A stretch of 64,000 nt of DNA, taken from Wurfbainia villosa. Its lineage: Eukaryota; Streptophyta; Magnoliopsida; Zingiberales; Zingiberaceae. The DNA is taken from NCBI GenBank assembly GCA_025175895.1, contig CM045991.1:88647174-88711173 (forward strand), given 5' to 3'. This document shows, piece by piece, positions 43,358-55,558 of this stretch. The position numbers were made by a program, and so were the translations under genes. Below the pieces are notes generated by a model, which saw nothing but the letters and a program-made list of their open reading frames with translations, was not told the origin of the DNA and ran no database searches. Position 1 is the first letter of the stretch. The number at the start of each line of letters is the position of its first letter.

Positions 43358-45568
43358 TGTTGGGTTTCTCCGGCACCGCGACGAGTGTGTGTTCGAATAT
43401 GTTTCGTAAACATATGCACAACAGAAGAAATAAAAGTAATAAATCTAATTTATTACAACACACACACCACACGCATGCAAGATACATCATGTATAGACAT
43501 AATCACAGTTTCAAATTTTACAATAAAAGGAAATTACACTAGTTATACCTGATGTATCACGTCGAACGGGAATGACATCAACCGGAGCAACTCATGCTAT
43601 AATTGCCTCTATCCATATCCACGCTGAGTACCGTCAGGATAGCTTCGCCAAGATACGAGCCTCATATTCGTAGGAGTCACTAGCCTCATGTCGAAGATGA
43701 TGTGATCGAGAGAAGATCACAATCCGAATCAAAATTCAGATGCAAAAATGAGTCCCCAAAAACTCGCTTCTCCGAAGAGGTATTCGTCAACCAATTGACG
43801 AATCCTTTGTCCTCCACTTATGAGGATTTTCGGAGATCCAATCCCCGGCAAGAAAGTTGCTATCGGACCTCCAAACGTCGTCCAAACGATGCTCCGACAA
43901 GAAGGAAGCAAGCTGTTCAAAGACTAGACAACTTGGATAAGGACTTGGCGCCGACCAAAGGAAAAAGGCTCGGTTGGTCCTTGGTCACCGGAGCTAAGGA
44001 GGGTCGCCGGCAGTAGCAGGAGACCGGCGGCAGCAAATGGCATCGATGGCAGCAGCTGGCGTCGACGGCAAGAGACCCTTGGGCGGTGGCGGCAAAGAGA
44101 AGAGAGAAAGGAGGCTAGGGTTTCCAAAACCATTGAACCAATTTTTTCTCCTCGAAAAACCCTTAAGCTGTGTTTTTACAGAGAACACATTCTCCTAATG
44201 ATTATTGATTGATAACCAAAAGCCGTTAACCCACTCCAATAACTTAAGTTAAAATAAACCAAACCACGTTGGTCTATTTTAAGTTAAAACGAACCGAACC
44301 AACTTTGGTTCATTTGTTTAAAACAAACCAAACCCCTTTGGTTTATTTTCCACCATTGGATTAGAACAAAACCAATTTGGTTCATCCATCATGTCTTCAT
44401 AAGACCCGACCCATCCATTCATCCGATGCGACTGAAAAAATTTCATACTCACTCTTTGTTTGGTCCAACCAAACTAAGTCTCTCTCGATATGAGAATCCT
44501 ATTCTCAAACTCATTTTAAATCCTTCAGATTACGCTCGTTATGCATGTGACCAAATAGGTTCCTGATTTATGTTGGCTGTTTATAATTAACCATTAATTA
44601 TAGAATGATCATGAGTGACACCTAGTAGTACATCATGAACCCCAATTAATTAAAAAATTAACGGTTAACTCCAGAATGACTTCTGAAACCTTTCAACAAC
44701 CACAGTGAATCATGCCCCGTTCTCTTCATGCATCTTATACCCACTTGGTTCAGAACATAGTCTATTGTGTCAGTCCCCACCAGGCTGACTACGTCACACC
44801 TAGCCTAAGTATGATTTCCTCGTCCTTCAGATTCTAGTTATTGCACATGTATCCAAGAGTACATTATTCTAAACATGTAATACTTTGGCCAAAGACTTTA
44901 GTAATAGTCCAACGAGAGACCCTGTGTATACATCTCTTCACAAGGAGTGGTGAATCCTTTATAGACTATTCAAACATCTTCGGGCACTTCGACTTATACC
45001 CAATCATCCCGGGTCCACATCTCCTTGGAGATGCTTGCTTAAGATGTCAAAGTGTAAGTCTCCATGACCAAGATGACTTGAATACTACAAGTCAAAGGAA
45101 CATCGCACTTAAGCTGCTGTAAAAACTTCATTGACATATCCATATATGCAGAGAACCATATGAAGTCTTACAGCTGGTCACTCCAATAAACTAGTTACCA
45201 TAACTAGCATCCACGATTAACTCCGGACATCACAATGTCTCCAGCCAATGAGAATTAGCTTCTTGGATACACGAAAGAGTATACCTCGTGCTAGTCTCGA
45301 CAGAATTGATGGTGTCCAAATCCATCAATTCATCGGCTAGGAATAATTCTAATACATCACAATTACACATGTAGAGATACTCACTAGTTGTGATCAAATT
45401 ATAAATTCTCTCATGATGTGAATCCTATTGTGGACATTCAGTAAATGAGTTTAAGATTTAATCAAATACATGAAAACATGTATACTCAAATAGTGAATCT
45501 TCATTTATCATATAAATGGTTTAAACATGAGGCAATTGACTTTGGACACCTCTCATATATAACTAACA
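43358..45568 (-). mobile_element. 3' LTR of copia A2
   Basis: TGTTGGGTTTCTCC to AACTAACA, 2.2 kb, homologous to 9810-11789. On its right lies AACTCTCACTTGG, the reverse complement of a purine-rich tract, then the end of RNase H, which fixes it as the 3' LTR. Frames within it (for example 43702-44016) are noncoding. Confidence 0.85.
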
Positions 45569-45582
45569 AACTCTCACTTGGC

Positions 45583-46152
45583 CTAATGCCAATTGCCATA
45601 GTATCTAATACCATAATCCCTAACATGACCCTCAAACTTACTTTGAGGTAAGGCCTTAGTTAAAGGATCCGCTAAGTTCTTTTCAGTGGGAATCTTCTCG
45701 ATTTGAATTTCGTTCCTACTGATAATCTCTTTGATCATATGATAGCGACGAAGTACATGCTTGGATTGTTGATGAGACCTTGGCTCTTTTGCCTGTACAA
45801 TCACTCCATTATTGTCGCAGTAAACTGGTATTGCTTCAACAATAGCTGGAACCACACCAAGTTCATAAATAAACTTCTTGATCCAAACTACTTTCTTTGC
45901 TGCTTCCGAAGCTACAATGTATTCTGTCTTTGTGGTAGAATCCACTAGAGTGTCTTGTTTGGAACATTTCCAACTCACTGTGCCTCCATTTAAGGTGAAC
46001 ACGTACCCAGATTGAGACCTGGAATCATCTTTGTCTGTTTAGAAGCTGACATCCGTATACCCGCATATCACCATGTCTCCTTCTCCATATATTAGGAACA
46101 CATCCTTAGTTCTTCTCAAGTACTTAAGGATCATCTTAACAGCTGCCCAATG
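45583..46152 (-). pseudogene. Copia RNase H (A2)
   Basis: Shows DSTTKTEYIVASEAAKKVVW, VYCDNNGVIVQAKEPRSHQQ, KHVLRRYHMIKEII and NLADPLTKALPQSKF, the C-terminal half of copia RNase H. The upstream part (DHWAAVKMILKYLRRTKD; YTDVSF) is interrupted by a TAG near 46036. The front of the domain is separated by the D element inserted at the DHWA codons. Confidence 0.85.
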
Positions 46153-46157
46153 ATCCA
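46153..46157 (+). repeat. Target duplication ATCCA, left copy (D element)
   Basis: ATCCA before TGTAGGATCG; the right copy is ATTCA at 53387-53391. One mismatch. Removing the insert rejoins the copia reading through the codons for G-P-(stop)-M-D-H-W. Confidence 0.75.
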
Positions 46158-47597
46158 TGTAGGATCGATGTGGTGTGGTGTTGGTCGGCTAGAGGGGGGT
46201 GAATAGCCCTCAATCGTTCGATGATGGAATTTGCTCGTTGTCATTGCGTTGCTTGTCTACGATTGTTGTTAGCACAGTGGAATAACAATGATAATAACAA
46301 TACTAACAACACATAACAATCACAAGCAATACACAAGCATATACATGGTTCGGAACCGAATGGTTCCTACTCCACAGGGGAGCTCACCGAGCTCTAGTTA
46401 TGTTCACGACACTAACTAAACTCCTTCTCGACTACACGTCAGAGGTGGAGAAACCTCTCATAAGCTATTACAACAAGTAATATATGAAATACAAGCAATA
46501 CAAAGACAAATACGAAATACACATAAAGAACACTTTACAACGCTTGCTTTGAACCCTTTGCTTGTAGCTTGCTTTAGATGGCTCTTGAAGGTCTGGAATG
46601 CAGCAGCAATTCCCCTCCAATAGCTTCACAAAGTCTTGGCAAAAATCTCCATCTCAAGCTCCATTTATAACCTGCATCGAGCTGTTTTCGTGCCTAGCAG
46701 TCGACTGCCAAAAGGCCCTAGTCGACTGCCCCTGTGGCCGTTGTCTCACAACGACAAGATCCACGTCGGACAAGTTCCAACGGATCTCCTACCAGTCGAC
46801 TGCCAGTCCATGGCAGTCGACTGGTGACCTAGTAGTCGACTGCCCAGTCGGCTACGGAGCATTCTGTGCTCGCGACATTCCCATCACCGATCGCCATCCT
46901 CGGCGATCGGCGCTATCGATCATCGATCGCCGATCCATGGCGATGGCAATGATCGCTACATAATCGCAACCTTACACGGGCCGAACCCTAGTCGACTTGG
47001 ACCCGGTCGAACCGACACCTATGCGATTGGCTTGATCATTGTCGGGCAAAACCTCAAACACCAAGTTGTTTGAGCATCCGACCGTCGGGTAAACCCTCAA
47101 ACACCAAGTTTGAGCCTCCGACACTCAGTCTTAGCCACTTGGCCAAGTCCACCTTATCCCTCATGGAGTTCCCCACCGAAGCTCTCTTCCCTCGGCCTAC
47201 GTCCCTCGGATGTGCCAAGCGCACGACTTCGCAATGCCATCCTTCGCGTTTCTTGCCCTAGAAGTATGCTTCCTTTGGGCTCACTCCATTCGCTCCCCGT
47301 CCAGCGGTCCCTCGGATGCACCAAGCGCACGGTTTCACAATGCCATCCTTCATCGACTCAAGGACCCCGAGCCTAGTGAACTTACCAAGTCCTCAAGACT
47401 TTCCATATGCACCAAGCGCACGACTTCGCAATGCTTTGGACTTTCCCACACCAAGCTCCATGCTTGGATTTTCCATGCCAACTCCATGTTGGACTTTCCC
47501 ATGACAATTCCATGTCATGAGTTTTGTCTATCATCAAAATATTATCAAGGTACTGCTCGAGTCAAACTCGAGTCAACCTGGGCTGATTGCACCAACA
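46158..47597 (-). mobile_element. 3' LTR of the D element
   Basis: TGTAGGATCGATG to GCACCAACA, 1440 bp. The minus-strand TATA box TATAAATGG is at about 46671-46678. CAGTCGACTG copies at 46697-46730 and 46794-46845. Two GTCGG...CCGAC hairpin units at 47041-47122. Three hairpins near the U3 end at 47451-47519: CCAAG/CTTGG, CCAAC/GTTGG and CATGAC/GTCATG. Confidence 0.85.
46697..46998 (-). repeat. CAGTCGACTG cluster, partly changed to CGATCG forms
   Basis: AGTCGACT at about 46698, 46720, 46795, 46815, 46832 and 46989. Between 46890 and 46960 the corresponding places read CGATCG or GATCGCC. In the 5' LTR (51405-51560) most of these places read CGATC-type variants. Confidence 0.75.
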
Positions 47598-49159
47598 ATC
47601 TCCCGCTTTTTGATGATTGACAAAACTACCATCTCAAGTCTACCAATTCTCCCATATTGGCAATTCTCATATCCCAATGAGAATTCCAACGAACCCTAAT
47701 TGGTAACTTGGTAACTTCTCCCCCTTTTTGACATTACATCAAAAAGGTCCTCAAGGGTTTCAATGTCTCATATCCCAATGAGATCTTACAATATTTCCCT
47801 TGGCATGCCCTCAATCTTTCTAGTGATCCCATATCACTTAAGAGAGACAACCCAAACTTTCCTCCCATGAGGAAACACACATCCATCTTCCCATGATGGA
47901 TACTTCCCCCTAGAGGCTTGCTCCCCCTTAACCATTGCGCCAACAATGTCCTTGGAGAGTCCCTAAGCCAATAGGAACATTTAACCAATCAAAATTAAGG
48001 CAAAGTTCAACAATGAACTCTCTTTCACCTTAAAATTGATACTCACCCTAAACACTTCTCTTAATCCATATCCAATGGATTTCCACCCTTTCTTATGCTC
48101 TCCCAAGCATGTCCTAGGGTTAGGAGTGGTTAGGGGACCTTAACCTAGCTGAACATGAGCCTAACCAACAAGATTTACTCGAAATCGGCAGGCGATCATC
48201 AAATCAATCGATCATTTCATCGATCGTCACCACCATGTCACTGACTGATAATACATTGCAATTTTTTGAATTTCAGAAATGACTTTCCGAAATTCATAAG
48301 TAAATATACATAAGTTGATAAATCTTGAAATTTGGTATGTATATTACTTATCACAATCATTATGGGTGAAAATATTAGAAAATTATTTTACCCATTAAAT
48401 TAGGAGATTGATACAAAGTCCAAAAGTTTAGAAAAGCTTCAATAATAAGCCCTCTTTGTATCATCCCATTCAATAGTGATTCAAAAGATAGGCTTCACCA
48501 AGGTTTTTCAAAATGTTTTAAAAATGTTTTTAAAACCTTTATTTTCTTTTTCCTAAACATCTCACCAATATCTAGATGTGTAAAACACATACAAGTCAAA
48601 TATCTTAGTGAGATGTGGGTTTTTGTTCTTTATGTTCTCATGCATATTTCTAAGGCAACTCTATTTGATTCCCTTAAAATTGTGCCATAGTCCTTAACTC
48701 CATTTTAGTTATATGCATGATGATGATTATGGCATAAATATGATATAGATAAAAGCATATGCCAAAATCATGATGTCATGACATGTGAATGATGTTTTAG
48801 CATACATGACATATAACAATAAGTCTAAACATTATCATGACATTTTTAGAGATAAAAATGAAAATGATGTCAGGACATGGCAAGGCAAATAAATCATGAC
48901 AAGTAAAATATACTAAGGTATAGAATACCTAAGTGTTAAAATCAATTTGCCATTTTTAGGGATTAATTCAATTTTGCCTTAATGCCATTCATTTCCCTAG
49001 TGTGCCAAAAATCCAAAATGGCACACCATGACCTCTATGACCTAATTGTGCCAATTTTAATCATTTTTCAACTTCTCAAGCATATTGACACATCCTAATG
49101 TGTCAACTCTACTATGGTTAGGTTAACTACTTATCCACTTAGGACACACTCTAACCCAT
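47598..49159 (-). other. D element noncoding tail and polypurine tract
   Basis: Begins next to the LTR with ATCTCCCGCTTTTTGATG (reverse complement of the polypurine tract). The rest is A/T-rich with no ORF of note. It matches 17891-18571 in its first 0.55 kb and, near 49080-49150, the tail after the gag remnant at 61354. Confidence 0.7.
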
Positions 49160-50731
49160 CTAGCGTGAATCGATCATGCTCCTAGGAACCCAATACCTAT
49201 TGGAGCTCCTTGGGTTAACAAGGTATTCACTAGGGATAACTTCCCTAGATACCTTCCTAATGACCCTTTTAGGCTTTGAAGCCTTAGTCAAATGGGTCTT
49301 ACTTGGGTCAACTCTAGAGGTGACTCCTCCATTGACCTTCTTAGTGACTTTCTTGGTTTTCCTTAAGTCCTTAGCCACTAAACACACACCATGGCTAGTC
49401 TTAGGGATAACTTCCCTATTAGCCTTGGTTTTTCTAGAACTAGATGTGGTTCCATAATTAAATGGAACATTATGGTAGGACATAGGTTTGTGACCCAAAC
49501 CTTTCTTGCCCTTAGACATTTCTTGTTTCCTAGGTCTTGACTTTTGTACATTAGACCCCTTAACCGAATTTGAGATGATTGCTAGGGTCTTCTCCAATTT
49601 TTCTAGCCTTGACCTCAATGCTTGGTTTTCTAGCTCTAATTTTCCCATTTTTGAAATTTCATTAGGTTTTTGGGAAATGTTCTTCCTCTTAGGCATGTGC
49701 CTAGATTTCTTGGGGTTAATGCCCAAGTTTTCTTCAATTCTCCTAATTGATTCCCTAGGCAAGATTGGTCTAGTGTTATTGGTCCTAGGTTTGTCCTTAG
49801 AGAAACTAACATGCTTAGCACCTAAACAATAAACCTTATTATTTCTACTAGCATGCTTTTCATTTATAATTGCAAGTGAACTAAAATAGTTTTTAGCATG
49901 CTTTTTAATTCTAGGAATTGAAGGTGCATTAACTAAATGTACCTTAGGGTTAGCTTTTGAAGCTCCCCCTACATGAGATACACCTTCTTGCCCTTTCTTC
50001 CTCCCCCTAGGGTATTGGCTTCGGTAGTGCCCTCTTTGGTTGCATTTAAAGCACACAATGTGCTCTTTACTCTTAAATGAGGGGACTCCGGCATCCTTTG
50101 ACTTTGAGTTGACTTTTGGTGCCGATGCCTTTTCCTTAGCCAATTTAGGGCATTTGCTCTTGTAATGCCCTTTCTCCATACACTCAAAGTATATTATATG
50201 ATCTTTATTCAAAATTATAATACTTGAGTTACCTAGGGAGGTGGTGGAGGCCTCTTCACTTCTTTCGGAGGTAGAAGCTTCATCTTGATCTTTCTTCGGA
50301 GTGAGAATCCTTTCCTCCCCCTCAATGCTAGAGGTGGAGGTCTCCACCAAATCATAAACATCTTCAAATATTGTGGGTGCTTCTTCCTCGGCATTCTCCT
50401 CTACTTGTGCCGATTGAGAATTTTCTTGGAATTTCATTATCTTATTCCATAATTCCCTTGCATCCCTATAATCACCCAATCTAGACCAAATAGTGTTAGG
50501 TAACAAATCACTAATCAATTTTATTACCTCGAGATTTGTCTTGAAGTTCTTGATTTGGTCTTGGGTCCACTTTGACTTCTCAATGAGTTTGTTCTCTTTA
50601 TCCCTAGGCATCTCAAAACCGTTTTCTATAATAATCATAAAATCAAAATCGGTTTCGAGATATACCTCCATCTTTCTTCTCCACCATAAAAAATCTCCTT
50701 CGAATTTCGGTGGATGGATGAAGCCGTCCAT
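49160..50731 (-). CDS. gag: gag-like protein of the D element
   Basis: 523 residues without internal stop, the longest intact frame in the window. The ATG lies about 44 bases after the primer site. Residues 1-100 resemble the copia gag N-terminus (PPKFEGDFLWWRRKMEVYLE; ELWNKIMKFQE). An acidic linker follows, then two zinc-knuckle-like motifs that have each lost a key Cys: YFECMEKGHYKSKC (first Cys is Tyr or Phe) and CFKCNQRGHYRSQY (last Cys is Tyr). The basic C-terminal part ends NPRSSNRYWVPRS, the place where related polyproteins continue into protease. It would package element RNA if functional. The damaged knuckles argue against this copy. Confidence 0.8.
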   Translation of the reverse strand: MDGFIHPPKFEGDFLWWRRKMEVYLETDFDFMIIIENGFEMPRDKENKLIEKSKWTQDQIKNFKTNLEVIKLISDLLPNTIWSRLGDYRDARELWNKIMKFQENSQSAQVEENAEEEAPTIFEDVYDLVETSTSSIEGEERILTPKKDQDEASTSERSEEASTTSLGNSSIIILNKDHIIYFECMEKGHYKSKCPKLAKEKASAPKVNSKSKDAGVPSFKSKEHIVCFKCNQRGHYRSQYPRGRKKGQEGVSHVGGASKANPKVHLVNAPSIPRIKKHAKNYFSSLAIINEKHASRNNKVYCLGAKHVSFSKDKPRTNNTRPILPRESIRRIEENLGINPKKSRHMPKRKNISQKPNEISKMGKLELENQALRSRLEKLEKTLAIISNSVKGSNVQKSRPRKQEMSKGKKGLGHKPMSYHNVPFNYGTTSSSRKTKANREVIPKTSHGVCLVAKDLRKTKKVTKKVNGGVTSRVDPSKTHLTKASKPKRVIRKVSREVIPSEYLVNPRSSNRYWVPRSMIDSR

Positions 50732-50774
50732 TTTGTAGTGCTCTTGCGGCGGTTAGTCCTTGAAGAGCGACCTT

Positions 50775-50787
50775 GGCTCTGATACCA
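50775..50787 (-). other. tRNA-Met primer binding site (D element)
   Basis: Plus strand GGCTCTGATACCA; the reverse complement TGGTATCAGAGCC is an exact copia primer site, two bases from the LTR. Confidence 0.9.
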
Positions 50788-51920
50788 CTTGTAGGATCAA
50801 TGTGGTGTGGTGTTGGCCGACTAGAGGGGGGTGAATAGCCCTCAATCGTTCGATGACGGAATTTGCTTGTTCTCGTTGCATTGCTTGTCTACGATTGTTG
50901 TTAGCGCAGTGGAATAACAATGATAATAATAATACTAACAACACATAACAATCACAAGCAATACACAAGCATATACGTGGTTTGGAACCGAATGGTTCCT
51001 ACTCCACGGGCGAGCTCACCGAGCTCTAGTTATGCGCACGACACTAACTAAACTCCTTCTTGACTACACGTCGGAGGTGGAGAAACCTCTCACAAGCTAT
51101 TACAACAAGTAATATATGAAATACAAGCAATACAAAGACAAATACGAAATATACGTAAAGAACACTTTACAATGCTTGCTTTGAACCCTTTTCTTGTAGC
51201 TTGCTTTAGATGGCTCTTGAAGGTCTGGAATGCAACAGCAATTCCCCTCCAATAGCTTCACAAAAGTCTTGGCAAAAACCTCCATTTCGAGCTCCATTTA
51301 TAACTTGCATCGAGCTGTTTTCGCGCCTAGCAGTCGACTGCCCCTGTGGCCGTTGTCTCACAACGGCAAGATCCACGTCGGAAAAGTTCCAACGGATCTC
51401 CTACCGATCATTGCCGTCCATCGATCGGGTGACCTAGTTACCACCGCCCGATCGGCTCTGAGCGATACATGCTCGTGGACATTCCCATCGATCATTGCCA
51501 TCCCTCGGCGATCGGCCCGTTGTCGACATCGACATTGCCGATCCTATAGCGATCGGCCAATCACAAACACCAAGTTGTTTGAGAATCCGACCGTCAGATA
51601 AACCCTCAAACACCAAGTTTGAGCCTCCGACACTCAGTTTTAGCCACTTGGCCAAGTCCACCTTATCCCTCATGGAGTTCCCCACCGAAGCTCTCTTCCC
51701 TCGGCCTACGTCCCTCGGATGCGCCAAGCGCATGGCTTCGCAACGCCATCCTTCGCGTCTCTTGCCCTAGAAGTATGCTTCCTTTGGGATCACTCCATTC
51801 GCTCCCCATTCGGTGGTCCCTCGGATGCACCAAGCGCACGGCTTCGCAATGTCATCCTTCACCGACTCAAGGACCCCGAGCCTAGTGAACTTACCAAGTC
51901 CTCAAGACTTCCCATATGCA

Positions 51921-51925
51921 CCAAG
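51921..51925 (+). repeat. Target duplication CCAAG, left copy
   Basis: CCAAG before TGTAGGGGATC; the second copy is 53163-53167 after CCCTAACA. The intact site GCACCAAGCGCACG is seen in the 3' LTR near 47410. Confidence 0.85.
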
Positions 51926-53162
51926 TGTAGGGGATCGATCGGCCGACTAGAGGGGGGTGAATAGCCCTCTTTCGTTGGATGACAGAATTTGCTCATCTAC
52001 ACACAAGATTTGTGCAATGGAAACAACAAGACAAGAAAATCAAGCAAAGAAAGACAAAGCAAAGGAAACAAACAATGCTAACAACAAGTCGTAACATGGT
52101 TCACGGCTACGCCGCTAATCTACGATCCCGATTTGTCCAAGGTGAATCACTCCTTTGTCAAATCCACTAAGTCTTTCCTTTGCACCAAGCTAGGTGGAGG
52201 TAACCTCTTTACAATCCCTCTTCTTACAATTGAATGAGAATTAGCACAAGAAGAAGAGTGGAAAAACCCTTAGAGCACTTTGGGAGATGTTATGAGTTGA
52301 AGCATTAGGTTCCCAAAGCCCCACACTATTCCTTTTTATAGAGGAAGAGGGTTTCTTCCCGTTGACACAGGAGCAGTCGACTGATGTCCCTATCATTCGA
52401 CTGGTCCTGTAGCCGTTGCCCAATAACGGCTGCTTTCCACGTCGGATTTCATCCAACGACACCGGCATCAGTCAACTGATATTGCCATCAGTCAACTGAT
52501 GCTCGATCAGTCGAGTGCTCCGTGAGCTCGACTCCATTCTATACCCGAAACACTTGCGACCAATTGACTGATGCCTTCATCAATCGACTGGTGGTCTCGC
52601 AGTCGACTGCCATTCCATGGCAGTCGACTATTGGCACTTGAACCGGACTCGAACACTAGTCGAGTCACCGTCGACTTAGAGTAGTCGACTACCATAACAT
52701 GGTAGTCAACTTGATGTCGAGAAATCCCATCCGACACTTAGCCAAATGGCCAAGTTCACCTAATGAGCTACTACCCCTTCCCGGGTTACATTCGCTCACT
52801 CTCATCCCACGGAGTCCCTCGCCTTTGAAGTTATCTTCGTCCGACCACGTCCCTCGGATGCGCCAAGCACACGGATCTGCAGTGCCATCCTTCATGTCTC
52901 ACCCTGAAGTCTACTTCCTCCAGCTTCACTCTAAGCTCCTCGTCCGGCGGTCCCTTGGATGCTCCAAGCGCACGGCTTCCGCAAAGTCATCCTTCACCGA
53001 CTCAAGGACCGAGTCATGAGAGGTGAAACTCACCAAGGCTCCATGTGCAAATTACTAAGCCCTGCAAGACTCCAACGCACATATCAAATTATAATAACAA
53101 TCTAACTTAAACCCTTTGTCACACACATCAAAATCTTATCATGGCAAGAGATTGCCCTAACA
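51926..53162 (-). mobile_element. D-related solo LTR
   Basis: TGTAGGGGATCGATCGG to TTGCCCTAACA, 1237 bp, with perfect 5-bp CCAAG duplications. There is no internal region, so it arose by LTR-LTR recombination. TATA box on the minus strand, TATAAAAAGG at 52333-52342. CAGTCGACTG-type motifs at 52375-52715. It is closer to the LTR at 29524-30963 than to its host LTR. Confidence 0.85.
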
Positions 53163-53391
53163 CCAAGCGCACGACTTCGCAATGCATTTCTCACTAAGCA
53201 CCAAGCGCACGGCTTCGCAATGCTTTGGACTTTCCCACACCAAGCTCCATGCTTGGATTTTCCATGCCAACTCCATGTTGGACTTTCCCATGACAATCCC
53301 ATGTCATGAGTTTTGTCTATCATCAAAATATTATCAAGGTACTACTCGAGTCAAACTCGAGTCAACCTGGGCCGATTGCACCAATAATTCA

Positions 53392-54310
53392 TTCATGGAC
53401 CAGACTGGTATCTACTCGTGACACTCAAAGCATACGATACATCGGACCTCGTACATAACATAACATACATGATAGATCCTATTACGGATGCATAGGGAAT
53501 CTTATTCATGAAAATTCTCTCATCTTTTGTGCGCAGACACATAGACTTCGAAAGGTGTATCCCATGCCTGATGGGTAGAAAATCTTTCTTGGATTCTGAC
53601 ATGCTAAACCTCTTTAGCACTTGGTCTATATATGTAGACCGCAAAAGACTAAGCAACCGATTCGATCTATCCCTATAGATCTTAATCCCGAGGATGTAGG
53701 TTGCTTCTCCCAGGTCTTTCATGGAGAATATCTTGGACAACCAAATTTTAATTGACTGTAAGACAGAAACATCATTTCCTATAAGAAATATGTCATCGAC
53801 ATACAATACTAGGAACACGACTGCACTCCCATTAACCTTCTTGTACACACAAGGTTCGTCTGAATTTTATGAGAAATCAAACCTTTTGATTGTCTCATCA
53901 AAATGGATATTCTAGCTCTTGGATGCTTGCTTCAGTCTATATATGGACCGTCACAGTTTGCATACCTTGGTTTTATCAACTGATGTGAAACCCTCAGGTT
54001 GTATGATATACACGTCCTCGAGAAGGTTTCCATTAAGGAAAGTTATTTTTACATCCATCTGTCATATCTCATAATCATAATGAGTTGCTATGGCCAGGAG
54101 AATCCAGATTGATTTAAGCATAGCAACAGGTGAATAGGTCTCGTCATAATCAACACCTTGCTTTTGATGATACCCTTTCGCCACCAATCTTGCCTTATAG
54201 GTAATCACATTACCATCTATGTCGATTTTCTTCTTGAAAACCCACTTGCACTCTATAGGCTTTATGCCTTTAGGTGGGTCAACCAAGTTCCAAACTTAAT
54301 TTTCATACAT
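53392..54310 (-). pseudogene. Copia reverse transcriptase (A2)
   Basis: Front part (54286-54062): WVFKKKIDIDGNVITYKARL, GVDYDETYSPVAMLKSI. Back part (53848-53393): VLYVDDIFLIGNDV with the catalytic YVDD, DLGEATYILGIKIYRDRS and CTRSDVSYALSVTSRYQSGP. The middle (53849-54061) is frame-broken. It copied element RNA into DNA in the cytoplasmic particle. Interrupted at its end by the D element. Confidence 0.85.
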
Positions 54311-54832
54311 GGAATCCATTTACGACTTCATTACGTTAAGCCATTTATCCCTTTCTGAACTTTTCAGAACTTCTTCATAACCGGTAGGCTCCTCATCATC
54401 AATGAGTAACACGTTGTTTGATTCACTTACTAGAAATCCATATCTCTCAGGAATGTTGCGTGTTCTACTCGATCTATGAAGATGTGGTATCATAATAGGT
54501 TTAGTCGATGACTCATCACTATGAGTTATCAGTTGTGGTGCTTCACCAGGTATCTCATCAATGTCTATCGGAGTCTCTTGAGCCTCCTCAAGCTCAATGA
54601 CACTCCCACTGCTTTCTTGCAAGAGAAACTCTTTCTCTAGAAACACAGCATTCCTTGAAACAAACACCTTTTGTTCCACAGGATGATAGAATTGGTAACC
54701 CCTCGTTTGCTTAGGGTATCCAATAAATAGACATTTATCAGACTTAGCATCCAATTTTTCTGATACAGTTCACTTCACATAAGCAGGACAATCCCATATC
54801 TTCAAGTAAGATAAATGAGGTTTCTTACTATT
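54311..54832 (-). pseudogene. Copia integrase-reverse transcriptase linker (A2)
   Basis: KCLFIGYPKQTRGYQFYHP, KVFVSRNAVFLEKEF and RYGFLVSESNNVLLIDDEEP, followed by SSERDKWLNVMKS, the normal lead into reverse transcriptase that A1 lacks. A TGA at 54770-54772 replaces a codon expected to be Arg or Cys. Confidence 0.8.
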
Positions 54833-55558
54833 CTATATTTCATATGGAGTAGTTGAGACTACCTTGGTCGACATTCTGGTTAGCAAGTAAATAGTTGCCT
54901 GAAGTGCATAGCCCCAAAAGGACTTGGGAAGATTCACATGATTCATCATCGACCTAACCATGTCCAACAAAGTCCGGTTACACCTCTCAGATACACCATT
55001 ATGCCGCGGTGTATACGGCGGAGTCCATTGAGACAATATACCATTGTCCCTTAGATAATCTAGAAACTCTTGACTCAAGTATTCCCCACCTCGATCCGAT
55101 CGAAGTATTTTAATACTCTTGCCAAGTTATTTCTCTACTTCATTTCTAAATTCTTTGAACCTTTCAAAGGCTTTAGACTTGTGTTTCATCAAAAACACAT
55201 ACCCAAACCGTGAGTGATCATCGGTGAAGGTGAAGTAGCTATAGCCTCCTAGAGCATGAGTTGTCATAGGTTTGCATACATCCGTATGTATTAGACCAAG
55301 TAACTTTCCCACCGATTCACCTTTTTCAGTAAAAGGTAACTTGGTCATCTTGCCTTTTAAGCATGATTCACATGTATCGAATGAATCAGATTCAAATGAT
55401 TCCAGAATTCCATATTGGTGTAATTCGGACATGCGTTTCTTGCTTGCATGGCCAAGACGACAATGCCACATGTAGAAGTCTAATTGATTATCTTTTTGAG
55501 CACTTTTGTTGCTAGCTTAAATATTGAAAATTTCGCTGGATACGTCCAACGTATAAAT
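54833..55558 (-). pseudogene. Copia integrase (A2)
   Basis: Reads MWHCRLGHASKKRMSELHQ, CESCLKGKMTKLPF, LLGLIHTDV, IKILRSDRGGEYLSQEFLDY, YTPRHNGVSERCNRTLLDMV and SFWGYALQAT. The zinc-binding His/Cys residues and the D-D-E acidic residues are visible. A TAA at 55127-55129 replaces Gln. It would insert DNA copies into the host genome if intact. Confidence 0.85.

Larger units (their letters stand above)
46158..53386 (-). mobile_element. Non-autonomous gag-only LTR retrotransposon (family D)
   Basis: Two LTRs (46158-47597 and 50790-53386, the latter with a nested solo LTR), tRNA-Met primer site, polypurine tract, one gag ORF and 1.56 kb of noncoding tail, with a 5-bp target duplication. There is no protease, integrase, reverse transcriptase or RNase H. 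U5 carries CTATTCACCCCCC-TCTAGC, as in SIRE/Maximus-like elements, and gag resembles theirs. It fits the terminal-repeat-with-GAG type described in plants. Confidence 0.85.
50790..53386 (-). mobile_element. 5' LTR of the D element, with a nested solo LTR
   Basis: TGTAGGATCAATGTGG to CCGATTGCACCAATA. It matches the 3' LTR closely for the first 500 bases, diverges by small indels in the motif cluster (51405-51560) and continues after the nested insertion (51926-53162). The U3 end has the same three hairpins (53240-53308). Confidence 0.85.

Noticed and set aside
46598..47620. Overlapping plus-strand frames repeated at 51210-51964
   Set aside because: They are antisense to the LTR's own direction, lie in U3 with palindrome clusters, and change frame between the two LTRs. 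Not genes.
49176..49832. Plus-strand frames of 93 and 108 codons, Leu-rich and looking like membrane segments
   Set aside because: Exact antisense of the lysine-rich part of the D gag, where Lys/Ser codons give Leu/Phe on the other strand.
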